This document shows, piece after piece, positions 42,307 to 50,943 of a stretch of DNA of 54,180 nt. Position numbers and translations under genes: made by a program. The notes beneath the pieces are model-generated. The model made no database searches. It had not been told where the DNA came from and worked only from the letters and a program-made list of their open reading frames with translations. The stretch covers positions 1 to 54,180 of the forward strand of contig RFZL01000013.1 in assembly GCA_009920665.1 (NCBI GenBank), written 5' to 3'. This DNA comes from Alphaproteobacteria bacterium. GTDB taxonomy: Bacteria > Pseudomonadota > Alphaproteobacteria > Puniceispirillales > Puniceispirillaceae. How positions within the stretch are numbered: the stretch's first letter is position 1; each line of letters starts with the position of its first letter.

Positions 42307-43529
42307 CCGGCGAGGCTCCGTCCGGCGAAACGCGGTATCGTAAAACGCGGCATTGCAAAGCTTGCCAGACCAAGCACCAGCGCCAGCCCGCCAAGCAGCA
42401 GCAGCGTCGCATCCAGCCCGATGAAATGCGCCGTGACACCGAACAGCGCCGGCCCGCTGATCAGCCCGACATAGGCAAAACCGACAATGATCGAAATTTC
42501 CCTCAGCGGCCGGTCCCCGGCGGCGTGTCCGGCCTCGGAAATGATAATCGGAAAGGCGTTGCCAACCGCCAGTCCCATGACAACATAGGCGGTCATCAGA
42601 AGCGGCACCTGCGCTGTTGTCACGGCCAGCATCAACAGGCTGGCCGCGATGATCAGCGGCACGGCAAGAAGAAGATGCGGCCTGATGCGTGCTGTCAGCC
42701 AGTCGCCGGTGAATCTGATGACGGTCATCGCGACGCTGAACCACAGTACGGCATGACCGGCCTCGGCGACAGGCAGGCCGACCGAGCGGTGAAGATGCAG
42801 CGCCGACCAGTCGATGATCCCGCCCTCGGTCAATGTCGCCAGCAGAATGGCAAGGCCAAGGAAGATGATCACCCCATAGGGCAGCCTGAAATCCGGCATC
42901 GGCTGCGCTGTGCCATCAGCATCGGTATCGGCGATGGCAACCCAGCCGCGCCGCGCCGCCATGAACCCGCCATAGATGACGGCGCAGGCAAGAATGCCCG
43001 CGTCAAGCCGGCCCGGGTCATGCGCCATCAGGATGGTGACCAGCCCGGCCCCGATCAGCACGCCGAGCGAGAACAGCGCGTGGAAGAACGACATGGCCCG
43101 TCTGCCGGTCGCCTGTTCCCATTGCGATGCCTGGCTGTTCAGCGCGGTATCGACAAACCCGGCGGCAAAGCCGGTGAAAATACCGCACAGGAAAAACAGT
43201 GGCGGTGAGCCGGTTGTCAGGCACAGCGCAAAGCCGATGGCGTAGGCCGGGCCGGCAAAGCGGATCAGCCGCACCGGATCCTGAAAGGGCCGGAAGCGCG
43301 TGACCATGAAGATGGCGGCGCACAGGCTGATGCCGATCAGCAGCAGGAAGCCGGCAATCATCAACTCGCTGAGGCCGAGATCGGCGCTTCGTGCCGGCAC
43401 CAGCGCGCCCCACATCCCCATGAACAGGCCAAGCCCGAGAAATCCGGCCAGAATCGACCGCCGCGCGGCACCAGTCAGCGGATCAGGCTGGGCGTCAAGC
43501 CCGGTGGTGTCCGGCGTGTCAATTGTCAT
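42303..43529 (-). CDS. MFS transporter (YbjJ-like)
   Basis: A 408-residue transporter with twelve predicted helices and a soluble N-terminal 20 residues. It starts AARRSILAGFLGLGLFMGMW and contains AAGFVDTALNSQASQWEQAT with GRRAMSFFHALFSLG, a feature of the YbjJ/FucP-like MFS subgroup. The position as last gene of the gap-zwf-edd-eda operon suggests transport of glucose, gluconate or another ED substrate, though the family does not fix this. It follows eda by 6 bp. Confidence 0.9.
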   Translation of the reverse strand: MTIDTPDTTGLDAQPDPLTGAARRSILAGFLGLGLFMGMWGALVPARSADLGLSELMIAGFLLLIGISLCAAIFMVTRFRPFQDPVRLIRFAGPAYAIGFALCLTTGSPPLFFLCGIFTGFAAGFVDTALNSQASQWEQATGRRAMSFFHALFSLGVLIGAGLVTILMAHDPGRLDAGILACAVIYGGFMAARRGWVAIADTDADGTAQPMPDFRLPYGVIIFLGLAILLATLTEGGIIDWSALHLHRSVGLPVAEAGHAVLWFSVAMTVIRFTGDWLTARIRPHLLLAVPLIIAASLLMLAVTTAQVPLLMTAYVVMGLAVGNAFPIIISEAGHAAGDRPLREISIIVGFAYVGLISGPALFGVTAHFIGLDATLLLLGGLALVLGLASFAMPRFTIPRFAGRSLAG

Positions 43530-43535
43530 CGGGTT

Positions 43536-44156
43536 TCAGAGCGCCGCCGCGGTCTTTGCGCGGGCGGCGATGGCATCGAATTCGCCGCCGGCAATATCAG
43601 CCTGCGGGGCCACCCAGCTACCGCCGACGCAAGGCACATTCGCCAGCGCCAACCAGTCCGGTGCCGTCGCCGCGGTGATGCCGCCGGTCGGACAGACCGA
43701 AATGCCCGGAAGCGGGCTGATCAGCGATTTGATGAATCCGGTGCCGCCGGCGGCATTTGCCGGAAAGAACTTCACCGCATCGAACCCGGCCTCCTGCAGC
43801 GCCATCATCTCGGATACGCTTGATGCGCCGGGCAGAAGCGGCAGCCCGGCCATCCGGCACACCTCGATCACCGCTGGCGTGGTCCCCGGCGAGACAGCAA
43901 AGGCAGCACCGGCATTCCGGGCGGCGCTGGCAAGGTCGGCGTTGATCACGGTGCCGGCCCCGATCGTGATATCGGGGCAGGCGGCGGCGACAGCGCGAAT
44001 GGAGTCGAGTGCCGCCGGCGTCCGCAAGGTGATCTCGATGGTCTTCAGCCCGCCGTGAAGCAATGCCTCGGCAAGCGGAACCGCCTGCCGACTGTCATCG
44101 ATGACGATCACCGGCATGACCGGGCCAAGCGCCAGGATTTCATGAATTGTGGACAT
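43536..44156 (-). CDS. eda: 2-dehydro-3-deoxyphosphogluconate (KDPG) aldolase
   Basis: A 206-residue class I aldolase that splits KDPG into pyruvate and glyceraldehyde 3-phosphate. Glu41 (KTIEITLRTP) is the general base, Lys128 (FDAVKFFPAN) the Schiff-base lysine, and GAGTV and CPTGGI the phosphate-binding turns. It also acts on related 2-keto-4-hydroxyglutarate in some species. It sits 3 bp after edd in the operon and completes the two ED-specific steps. Confidence 0.97.
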   Translation of the reverse strand: MSTIHEILALGPVMPVIVIDDSRQAVPLAEALLHGGLKTIEITLRTPAALDSIRAVAAACPDITIGAGTVINADLASAARNAGAAFAVSPGTTPAVIEVCRMAGLPLLPGASSVSEMMALQEAGFDAVKFFPANAAGGTGFIKSLISPLPGISVCPTGGITAATAPDWLALANVPCVGGSWVAPQADIAGGEFDAIAARAKTAAAL

Positions 44157-44159
44157 GAC

Positions 44160-45986
44160 TCAGATCTCCGTGAAGGTGAGGCCGGCGCCCTGTTCCGCCG
44201 ATCCGGACGCGGCGCGCATGGCGTTGAACAGAGGGCGGGCAAAGCCGCGCTGTGGGGCACCGTTGATAGGGCCGAAAGCGGGCCGTGACGACAGGTCGGC
44301 GGCGACGCCTAGCGTGCCGGCACCGGCATCGAGCCGGATCATGTCGCCATCGGCGATGCGGCCAATGGCGCCGCCTGCCACCGCCTCGGGGGTGACATGG
44401 ATGGCCGCCGGAACGGTTCCCGATGCGCCCGACATGCGCCCGTCGGTGACCAGCGCGACGGCGAAGCCCTGATCCTGCAGGTTGGCCAGCATCGGTGTCA
44501 GGCTGTGCAGTTCGGGCATCCCGTTGGCCTGTGGGCCCTGGCCACGCACGACAACGACGACATCGCGATTCAGCCTGCCCTCGGCATAGGCTGTCTTGAC
44601 CGCGGCCTCGTCGGCGAACACCGCCGCCGGCGCCTCGATGACATGGCGGTCCTTGGCGACCGCCGAAATCTTGATCACCGCCTTGCCAAGATCACCATCA
44701 AGCATCCGCAGCCCGCCATTGACAGCGTGCGGGTCCGCTGCCGGGCGCAGGATCTGCGGGTCGAGCGAGGTGTCGGGGGCCGGGCGCCAGCGAAGCTTGC
44801 CGTCGCCAAGAACCGGTTCGCTGGCATAATCGGCAAGGCTATCGCCGGCGATGGTGGCGGCGCTGCCATCGAGAAGGCCGGCGCCAAGAAGTTCGCGAAT
44901 GACGTATCCGATGCCGCCGGCGGCGTGGAAATGATTCACATCCGCCTCGCCGTTCGGATAGACACGCGCGAGAAGAGGCGTGATCTCGGACAGGTCGGCG
45001 AAATCCTCCCAGGACAGGGTGATGCCGGCGGCGGCGGCCATCGCCGGCAGATGCAGCGTGTGATTGGTCGACCCGCCGGTGGCATGGAGCCCGATGATGG
45101 CGTTGACGAAACTGCGCTCGTCAAGACACCGGCCAATCGGCCGCGGGTTGGCACCGCCCCGGGCGATTTCAAGGGCGCGCTCGGTCGCCGCCACCGTCAG
45201 CGCGTGGCGCAGATCGTCATGCGGGTTGACGAAGGCGGCGCCGGGAAGATGCAGCCCCATCACCTCCATCAGCATCTGGTTCGAATTCGCGGTGCCGTAG
45301 AAGGTACAGGTTCCGGGCCCGTGATAGGCCGCCACCTCCGAGCGCAACAGATCCTCGCGGCTGGCCTCGCCGCGGGCAAAGGCCTTGCGGATGGAAGCCT
45401 TCTCGGCATTCGGCAGGCCGCTCGTCATCGGCCCGGCGGGAACGAAGATCACCGGCAAATGACCAAAGGACAGCGCCCCGATGACAAGCCCGGGCACGAT
45501 CTTGTCGCAGACGCCAAGGCACAGCGCCGCGTCATAGACACCATGCGACAGGCCGACCGCCGTCGCCATCGCGATGACATCGCGGCTGAGAAGCGACAAT
45601 TCCATGCCGGGCCGGCCCTGGGTGACACCGTCACACATTGCCGGCACACCGCCGGCCACCTGCGCGGTGCCGCCGGCCGCGCGCGCCGCGGCACGGATCA
45701 CCTGCGGGTAGGTCTCGAAAGGCTGATGCGCCGACAGCATGTCGTTATAGGCGGTGATGATGCCGATATTCGCTGCCCGCCGGTCGCCGGCGGCAAGCAC
45801 ATTCTGCTGGTCCTCGCCGGCCGCGGCGGCGGCATGCGCCATGTTCGAACATCCGACCTGGCGGCGGTCGCTGTCCGGCGATGCCTCCATCGCCGCGATA
45901 TCCTCGAGATAGGCCCGGCGGCGGTCATGGCTACGCAGGCGGATCCGTTCGGTAACGCTGGCAACGCGGTCGTGAAGTTCGGTCAT
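44160..45986 (-). CDS. edd: 6-phosphogluconate dehydratase
   Basis: A 608-residue dehydratase of the IlvD/Edd family, full length. It converts 6-phosphogluconate to KDPG. Iron-sulfur ligands appear in [20 protein letters not shown] and [14 protein letters not shown]; the conserved [20 protein letters not shown] and [20 protein letters not shown] are present. It differs from IlvD by the Edd-type N-terminus ([16 protein letters not shown]). It is third in the operon gap-zwf-edd-eda. Confidence 0.97.
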   Translation of the reverse strand: MTELHDRVASVTERIRLRSHDRRRAYLEDIAAMEASPDSDRRQVGCSNMAHAAAAAGEDQQNVLAAGDRRAANIGIITAYNDMLSAHQPFETYPQVIRAAARAAGGTAQVAGGVPAMCDGVTQGRPGMELSLLSRDVIAMATAVGLSHGVYDAALCLGVCDKIVPGLVIGALSFGHLPVIFVPAGPMTSGLPNAEKASIRKAFARGEASREDLLRSEVAAYHGPGTCTFYGTANSNQMLMEVMGLHLPGAAFVNPHDDLRHALTVAATERALEIARGGANPRPIGRCLDERSFVNAIIGLHATGGSTNHTLHLPAMAAAAGITLSWEDFADLSEITPLLARVYPNGEADVNHFHAAGGIGYVIRELLGAGLLDGSAATIAGDSLADYASEPVLGDGKLRWRPAPDTSLDPQILRPAADPHAVNGGLRMLDGDLGKAVIKISAVAKDRHVIEAPAAVFADEAAVKTAYAEGRLNRDVVVVVRGQGPQANGMPELHSLTPMLANLQDQGFAVALVTDGRMSGASGTVPAAIHVTPEAVAGGAIGRIADGDMIRLDAGAGTLGVAADLSSRPAFGPINGAPQRGFARPLFNAMRAASGSAEQGAGLTFTEI

Positions 45987-46043
45987 GGTCTGGTTCCCTG
46001 GCCGTATGGGCGGGTTGTTCTGTCACGCAGTATCTCACAGCGG

Positions 46044-46080
46044 CAGCCACCTGTCACAGGGTCAGCCACCTGTCAAAGGG
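46044..46080. repeat. Two-copy 19 bp tandem repeat
   Basis: CAGCCACCTGTCACAGGG (46044-46061) and CAGCCACCTGTCAAAGGG (46063-46080) are separated by one base, period 19. It abuts the stop of zwf, between zwf and edd. Confidence 0.85.
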
Positions 46081-46082
46081 GC

Positions 46083-47531
46083 CTAGTCCTCATGCGGGTC
46101 GACCCATTCACGCCCGTCATCGCCAAGCAGGTTGTCCGCCGGCCCCATCGTGCCGGACCGGTAGAGTTCGGGCGCACGGTCACGGATCATCTTGATCACC
46201 GGGTCGATGATATCCCAGGCGGCGAACACCTCGTCACGCCGCATGAACAATGTCTGGTTGCCGCGCGCCGTATCCATCAGAAGTCTTTCATAGGCGTCCG
46301 GCAGCCGTGAGTCGAACGTATCATCGAAGCTGAGATTGAGTTCCGACGGGAACAGGCGCATGCCGCCCGGCCCCGGTTCCTTGGAGATCAGCTGCAGGCG
46401 CAGCCCCTCGCGCGGCTGCAGCCGGATGATCAGGCGGTTTGGCGGGCTGTCGATGTCGCCGCCGCCATTGCGCTGGAAGATATCATGCGGGCGCTGCTTG
46501 AAGGTGATGACGATTTCCGAGGCACGGCGGGCCAGCTTCTTGCCGGTGCGGATATAGAAGGGAACGCCGGCCCAGCGCCAGTTATCGACCGCCAGCTTCA
46601 TCGCGACAAAGGTCTCGGTGTTGGACTGGTGGCCAAGCGCGGTGGCGTATTCCTGATACTGGCCGCAGACGATATCCTCCGCCTCGATGGGCCGGATGGC
46701 GCGAAGAACGCGCAGCTTTTCATCGCGCACCTGATCGGCGTTGAAGAAAGATGGCGGTTCCATCGCCACCAGACAGACAAGCTGCAGAAGATGGTTCTGC
46801 ACCATGTCGCGCACCGCGCCATAGGCGTCGTAATAGTCGGCGCGGTTGTCGACACCGACCGTCTCGGCGACGGTGATCTGGACATGGTCGATATGGCTGT
46901 TGTTCCATTGTGTCTCGAAAATCACATTCGCAAAGCGCAGCGCCATCAGGTTCTGTACCGTTTCCTTGCCAAGATAATGGTCGATCCGGTAGATCTGCGT
47001 TTCGTCGAAGATCTCGGCAAGTTCGGCATTGATGGCGCGGCTCGACGCGCCGTCATGACCAAGCGGCTTTTCGACGACAAGGCGCGCCTGCGGAGTGACA
47101 AGCCCGGCCGATTTCAACAGCCGCGTGGCGTCGCCGAACAGGCTTGGCGCGATGGCAAGATAGAAGATCGTCGGCCGGTCGGCATTGGCACGGGCAGTGA
47201 TGAAATCGGTAAGCTGGTCGGCGCCGTCACCTGATTTCGCATCAAGCGTGAGGATCGTGATCAGGGCCAGGAAGCCCTGCCAGTCCGCCTCGCTGGCATG
47301 TCCATCCGCCAGCGCATCCTCGCAGAACGGGCGAAGCTTCGTCGCAAATTCATCACTGCCAATCTCGCGGCGCGAGGCGGCGGCGATCCGGTATTCGGAT
47401 GTGACCTGGCCATCAAGATAGCGCCAGAACAGCGCCGGAAAAATCTTCCGAAGCGCCAGATCGCCGGTACCACCGATGATGATATAGTCGCTCGGGCTAA
47501 GATTGACGGAATGCGTCTTCGCTTCGCTCAT
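46083..47531 (-). CDS. zwf: Glucose-6-phosphate 1-dehydrogenase
   Basis: A 482-residue NADP-dependent dehydrogenase that feeds the ED pathway. The cofactor site is GGTGDLALRK (residues 20-29), the catalytic region RIDHYLGKETVQNLMALRFA, and the EKPLGHD segment in RLVVEKPLGHDGASSRAIN is present. Product 6-phosphogluconolactone would need a lactonase that is not encoded in this operon. The ATG at 47531 with GGAGACAG upstream was chosen; the longer frame would run into gap. It lies 50 bp after gap and 96 bp before edd, the gap containing a tandem duplication. Confidence 0.97.
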   Translation of the reverse strand: MSEAKTHSVNLSPSDYIIIGGTGDLALRKIFPALFWRYLDGQVTSEYRIAAASRREIGSDEFATKLRPFCEDALADGHASEADWQGFLALITILTLDAKSGDGADQLTDFITARANADRPTIFYLAIAPSLFGDATRLLKSAGLVTPQARLVVEKPLGHDGASSRAINAELAEIFDETQIYRIDHYLGKETVQNLMALRFANVIFETQWNNSHIDHVQITVAETVGVDNRADYYDAYGAVRDMVQNHLLQLVCLVAMEPPSFFNADQVRDEKLRVLRAIRPIEAEDIVCGQYQEYATALGHQSNTETFVAMKLAVDNWRWAGVPFYIRTGKKLARRASEIVITFKQRPHDIFQRNGGGDIDSPPNRLIIRLQPREGLRLQLISKEPGPGGMRLFPSELNLSFDDTFDSRLPDAYERLLMDTARGNQTLFMRRDEVFAAWDIIDPVIKMIRDRAPELYRSGTMGPADNLLGDDGREWVDPHED

Positions 47532-47581
47532 GGTAACTGTCTCCGCCCCGTCATTCCGTCTGCCACGGTCATGTTCACCGG

Positions 47582-48580
47582 CTAGAGTTTCAGAATTGTG
47601 CCGGCGGTGTCCAGCATCCGGTTTGAAAAACCCCATTCATTGTCATACCAGGCCAGCACCCGTGCCATGCCGCCGGGCATCACGCGCGTCTGGTCGAGAT
47701 GCACGACTGCCGAGGCCGGGTCATGATTGAAGTCGCTTGAAACAAGCGGCCTGTCGGTCACATTCATGACCGGCCCCATGCGCTCGGCCGCCTGGGTCAG
47801 CGCCGCGTTGATATCCCCGGCGGTCATTCTGCGCGCCGGTTCGAAAACAAGATCGACCGCAGATACATTCGGGGTCGGCACGCGGATGGCGACGCCGTCA
47901 AGCTTGCCGTCAAGCGCCGGAAGGACAAGACCGACAGCCCGCGCGGCGCCGGTTGTCGAGGGCACCATGTTCAGTGCCGCGGCGCGCGCCCGGTACGGGT
48001 CCTTGTGATCGCCATCGACAAGATTCTGGTCACCCGTATAAGCGTGGATTGTGGTCATGAAGCCCTGGTTGATGCCGCAGGATTCCTGCAGCGCGGCGGC
48101 CACCGGTGCCAGGCAGTTGGTGGTACAGGACGCGTTCGAGATGATCCGCATGTCCGGCGTCAGGCTGTCATGATTGACGCCGTAGACGATGGTCGCATCG
48201 GCACCGCTTGACGGTGCCGATACCAGCACCCGGCCGGCGCCGGCGTCGAGATGGCGTGTTGCGGCCTCGGCCGAGGTGAAGATGCCGGTGCATTCCATGA
48301 CAAGGTCGACACCGCGCTCGCCCCAGGCGCAGGCCTCGGGGTCACGATGGCTCATATAAGCAATGCGATGCCCGTCAACCTCGAGAAAATCATCGCCAGA
48401 CGCAACTTCGCAGGCGAGGCGGCCATGCGTTGAATCAAGTTCGAGAAGCAGCGCGGCGGTTTCCGCCGGGGCCAGGTCGTTGATGGCGACAATCCGGAAA
48501 TCATCGCGTGGCGATTCGATCAGCGCACGCACGACATTGCGGCCGATCCGCCCAAACCCGTTTATGGCAACCTGTTTCAT
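47582..48580 (-). CDS. gap: Glyceraldehyde-3-phosphate dehydrogenase
   Basis: A 332-residue GAPDH. NAD-binding INGFGRIGRNVVRAL is at residues 6-20 with Asp35 (VAINDLA) favouring NAD; catalytic Cys152 sits in ISNASCTTNCLAP, with the His in the VMTTIHAYT-like MTTIHAYTGDQNL, and WYDNEWGFSNRML at the end. It handles the glyceraldehyde 3-phosphate from Eda, which explains its leading position in this operon. ATG at 48580 has GGGG eight bases upstream; a GTG three codons earlier is less likely. Confidence 0.97.
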   Translation of the reverse strand: MKQVAINGFGRIGRNVVRALIESPRDDFRIVAINDLAPAETAALLLELDSTHGRLACEVASGDDFLEVDGHRIAYMSHRDPEACAWGERGVDLVMECTGIFTSAEAATRHLDAGAGRVLVSAPSSGADATIVYGVNHDSLTPDMRIISNASCTTNCLAPVAAALQESCGINQGFMTTIHAYTGDQNLVDGDHKDPYRARAAALNMVPSTTGAARAVGLVLPALDGKLDGVAIRVPTPNVSAVDLVFEPARRMTAGDINAALTQAAERMGPVMNVTDRPLVSSDFNHDPASAVVHLDQTRVMPGGMARVLAWYDNEWGFSNRMLDTAGTILKL

Positions 48581-48642
48581 GGATGGCACCCCATTTTTCA
48601 GTTTCCCGGGTGATACATCAGCCTCGCCAGCGCGTCAATTAA

Positions 48643-48659
48643 TAAATCAAATTGATTTA
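48643..48659. promoter_or_regulatory. 17 bp palindrome between gap operon and ROK gene
   Basis: TAAATCAA-A-TTGATTTA is a perfect 8-1-8 inverted repeat in the AT-rich 257 bp divergent region, 63 bp upstream of the gap ATG. It is the best candidate for the binding site of the adjacent ROK-family regulator on the ED operon. A weaker dyad ATTGT...ACAAT lies 10-30 bp further right. Confidence 0.6.
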
Positions 48660-48807
48660 AAAATAAATTGTGCATGATTTACAATGAATTCCCGTACTAG
48701 GTCTCTGGGCCTGACAGGATAACTGTCCTATGATGATAAATATTGGGCATAATTGCGTTTGTGGGGCGGTGCCTCTACCCTGCCGTCAACCAATCAGGGC
48801 GTATGAA

Positions 48808-48835
48808 TCAGGGGACATAGGTCAGGGGACATAGC
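48808..48835. repeat. Two-copy 14 bp tandem repeat carrying the ribosome site
   Basis: TCAGGGGACATAGG (48808-48821) and TCAGGGGACATAGC (48822-48835) are adjacent. The AGGGG of the second copy is nine bases before the ROK gene ATG and is its Shine-Dalgarno; the first copy is a spare. Confidence 0.85.
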
Positions 48836-48837
48836 TG

Positions 48838-50070
48838 ATGAACACCCGCTCACCGGCTGGCCAGTCACCGATTGGCGACCATATCTCGACTACGCTGCAT
48901 GGTGGCAACCAGGTCAGCGTCGGCCAGTATAACGAGCGGCTGGTGATTTCGCTGCTACGTCGCCATGGCTGGCTGACCAAGGCCGATCTGGCGCGCATGA
49001 CCGGATTGTCGGCGCAGACCATGACGGTGATCGTCAAACGTCTGATCGCCAGCGAGCTGCTGCTGAGCGGTGACAAGGTGCGCGGTCGCGTTGGCCAGCC
49101 ATCGACGCCCTTTGCGCTCAATCCGCTTGGCGCCGTGTCGATTGGCATCAAGATTGGCCGCCGGTCGCTCGATCTCATCGCCATGGGGTTTGATGGCACC
49201 GTTCTGGCGCGGCGTACCGAACGGTTCGCACTGCCCGATGCGGCGGCGACCCTGCGGCTCATTGACGACAATCTTCCCGGCCTGCTTGAAGATTTGCCGG
49301 CTGAACAGAGGACGCGCATTCTGGGCGCCGGCGTGGCGATGCCGCGGACGCTGGCCGGGTGGGAGAGTGAGATGAACCTTCCGGCCGGTGCGCTTGATGA
49401 CTGGAACGAGGTCGATATTGTCGCCGAGGTCGAGAACCGGATTGGCGCCTCGACCTACCTTCTTCACGATGTTTCGGCGGCCTGCCTTGCCGAGCTGTGC
49501 TTCGGGCGGGGCAAGGAAATCCAGAATTTCCTCTATCTATATGTCGGCAGTTTCGTCGGTGGCGGGCTGGTCCTGTCGAACCAGCTGCAGACAGGTGCAC
49601 GCGGCGCCGCCGCCGCCATCGGATCGCTTCCGACCGGGCTGTGCTCGGCAGGTATACCACCTCAGCTGATCGAGAAGGCCTCGCTGACCGGATTCGAGGC
49701 ACTGGTCCGCGCAGCTGGTCGCGAGGATCCACATTCCTTCTATTATGGCGAGCAGGATGCGACCACCGTCAGGGTCTTTGCCGAATGGGCCGAAGGGGCG
49801 GCGCAAAGCCTTGCCTTCGCCATCACCTCCACCGCCTCGATCCTCGATCTCGACGCTGTCATTCTGGCCGGCGGCTTGCCTGAGGACCGAACCGCCGATC
49901 TGCTGCGGATGACTGGGGCGGCGCTGGCCAGCTACAACAGCAAGGGGCTGCACATGCCGCAGCTTCACCAGGCCGAGATCGGCATCACCGCGCGCGCCAT
50001 CGGCAGTGCCTTTCTGCCGATCTATGCGAATTTCTCGCTTGATCGGGATTCACTGCTGATCAACATGTAG
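48838..50070 (+). CDS. ROK-family transcriptional regulator
   Basis: A 410-residue NagC/Mlc/XylR-type repressor. The N-terminal winged helix (about residues 33-95) contains WLTKADLARMTGLSAQTMTV; the ROK domain begins near 98 (SIGIKIGRRSLDLIAMGFDG) and includes YVGSFVGGGLVL and a sugar-binding region. The zinc-binding ROK cysteine motif is not conserved (GLCSAGIPPQ in its place), so the protein probably lacks that metal site. It is divergent from gap-zwf-edd-eda with the 17 bp palindrome between, which makes it the likely sugar-responsive regulator of the ED operon. Confidence 0.93.
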   Translation: MNTRSPAGQSPIGDHISTTLHGGNQVSVGQYNERLVISLLRRHGWLTKADLARMTGLSAQTMTVIVKRLIASELLLSGDKVRGRVGQPSTPFALNPLGAVSIGIKIGRRSLDLIAMGFDGTVLARRTERFALPDAAATLRLIDDNLPGLLEDLPAEQRTRILGAGVAMPRTLAGWESEMNLPAGALDDWNEVDIVAEVENRIGASTYLLHDVSAACLAELCFGRGKEIQNFLYLYVGSFVGGGLVLSNQLQTGARGAAAAIGSLPTGLCSAGIPPQLIEKASLTGFEALVRAAGREDPHSFYYGEQDATTVRVFAEWAEGAAQSLAFAITSTASILDLDAVILAGGLPEDRTADLLRMTGAALASYNSKGLHMPQLHQAEIGITARAIGSAFLPIYANFSLDRDSLLINM

Positions 50071-50094
50071 GCTCAGGATCGCCGGGAGACAGCT

Positions 50095-50907
50095 ATGCAC
50101 CCGCTTTTGCGTGAACAGGATGTCGAAGCCTATCACCGCGACGGGGCGGTGCTGGTCCGCGGCCTGTTCGCCGATCATGTCGAGACCATCGCTGCCGGGA
50201 TCGGGTTCAACATGGACCACCCGGGGCCCTATGCGGCGGAGAATCTCAAACCCGGCGAGACCGGCAGGTTCTTTGACGATTACTGCAACTGGACCCGTAT
50301 CCCGGAATTCCGGGACGTCATCACCGACCCGGTCATTGGCGAGGTGGCGGCCGACCTGATGCGCGCCGACAGCGTCCAGATGTTCCATGACCATGTTCTG
50401 GTCAAGGAACCCGGCACCGCCAAACAGACACCCTGGCATCAGGACAGCCCCTATTATTTCGTCGAGGGAGAGCAGACGGTCAGCTTCTGGTGTCCTGTCG
50501 ATCCGGTTGGCGAGGCGACGCTGCGCTGCGTCGCCGGATCGCATCGCTGGCCGCGGCCGGTGTTGCCGACCCGCTGGCTGTCCGAGGACAATTTCTATGC
50601 TGACGAAAGCGCCTGGATGCCGGTCCCCGACCCCGACGCCGAGGGTATGGAGATTCTTGAATGGCCGATGCAGCCAGGTGATGCGGTGGCCTTTGATTTC
50701 CGTGTTCTGCATGGCGCGCGCGGCAATCACAGCACGGCGCGCCGGCGCGCCTTCTCGCTACGTCTCGTCGGCGATGACGCCCGCTATGTCGAACGGCCGG
50801 GCCGGACCTCGCCGCCTTTTCCCGGGCATGGCATGCGACCCGGTGAACGATTGCGCGAGGACTGGTTCCCCACTATCTTCCAGCGTGGGTCAGCATTGAA
50901 TGACTGA
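50095..50907 (+). CDS. Phytanoyl-CoA dioxygenase family protein
   Basis: A 270-residue Fe(II)/2-oxoglutarate-dependent oxygenase (PhyH superfamily). Iron ligands are His115 and Asp117 (WHQDSPYYF) and His206 (FRVLHGARGNHS), and a basic 2-oxoglutarate-binding Arg is in ARRRAFSLRL. PhyH members hydroxylate fatty acyl, osmolyte or natural-product substrates; the substrate is unknown. It begins 24 bp after the ROK gene and is followed by pobA, so these three genes may form one transcript. Confidence 0.92.
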   Translation: MHPLLREQDVEAYHRDGAVLVRGLFADHVETIAAGIGFNMDHPGPYAAENLKPGETGRFFDDYCNWTRIPEFRDVITDPVIGEVAADLMRADSVQMFHDHVLVKEPGTAKQTPWHQDSPYYFVEGEQTVSFWCPVDPVGEATLRCVAGSHRWPRPVLPTRWLSEDNFYADESAWMPVPDPDAEGMEILEWPMQPGDAVAFDFRVLHGARGNHSTARRRAFSLRLVGDDARYVERPGRTSPPFPGHGMRPGERLREDWFPTIFQRGSALND

Positions 50908-50943
50908 TCAGGCGATGGATTGATCCGGTGGAGGAGAGTGCAG

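Noticed and set aside
40849-42744. A 631-codon minus-strand frame across glk and the MFS gene
   Set aside because: It covers the terminator and two genes with unmistakable families and reads as low-complexity Arg/Gln-rich sequence.
44397-46310. A 637-codon plus-strand frame antisense to edd and the end of zwf
   Set aside because: Both strands cannot be coding here; edd and zwf are full length with intact motifs.
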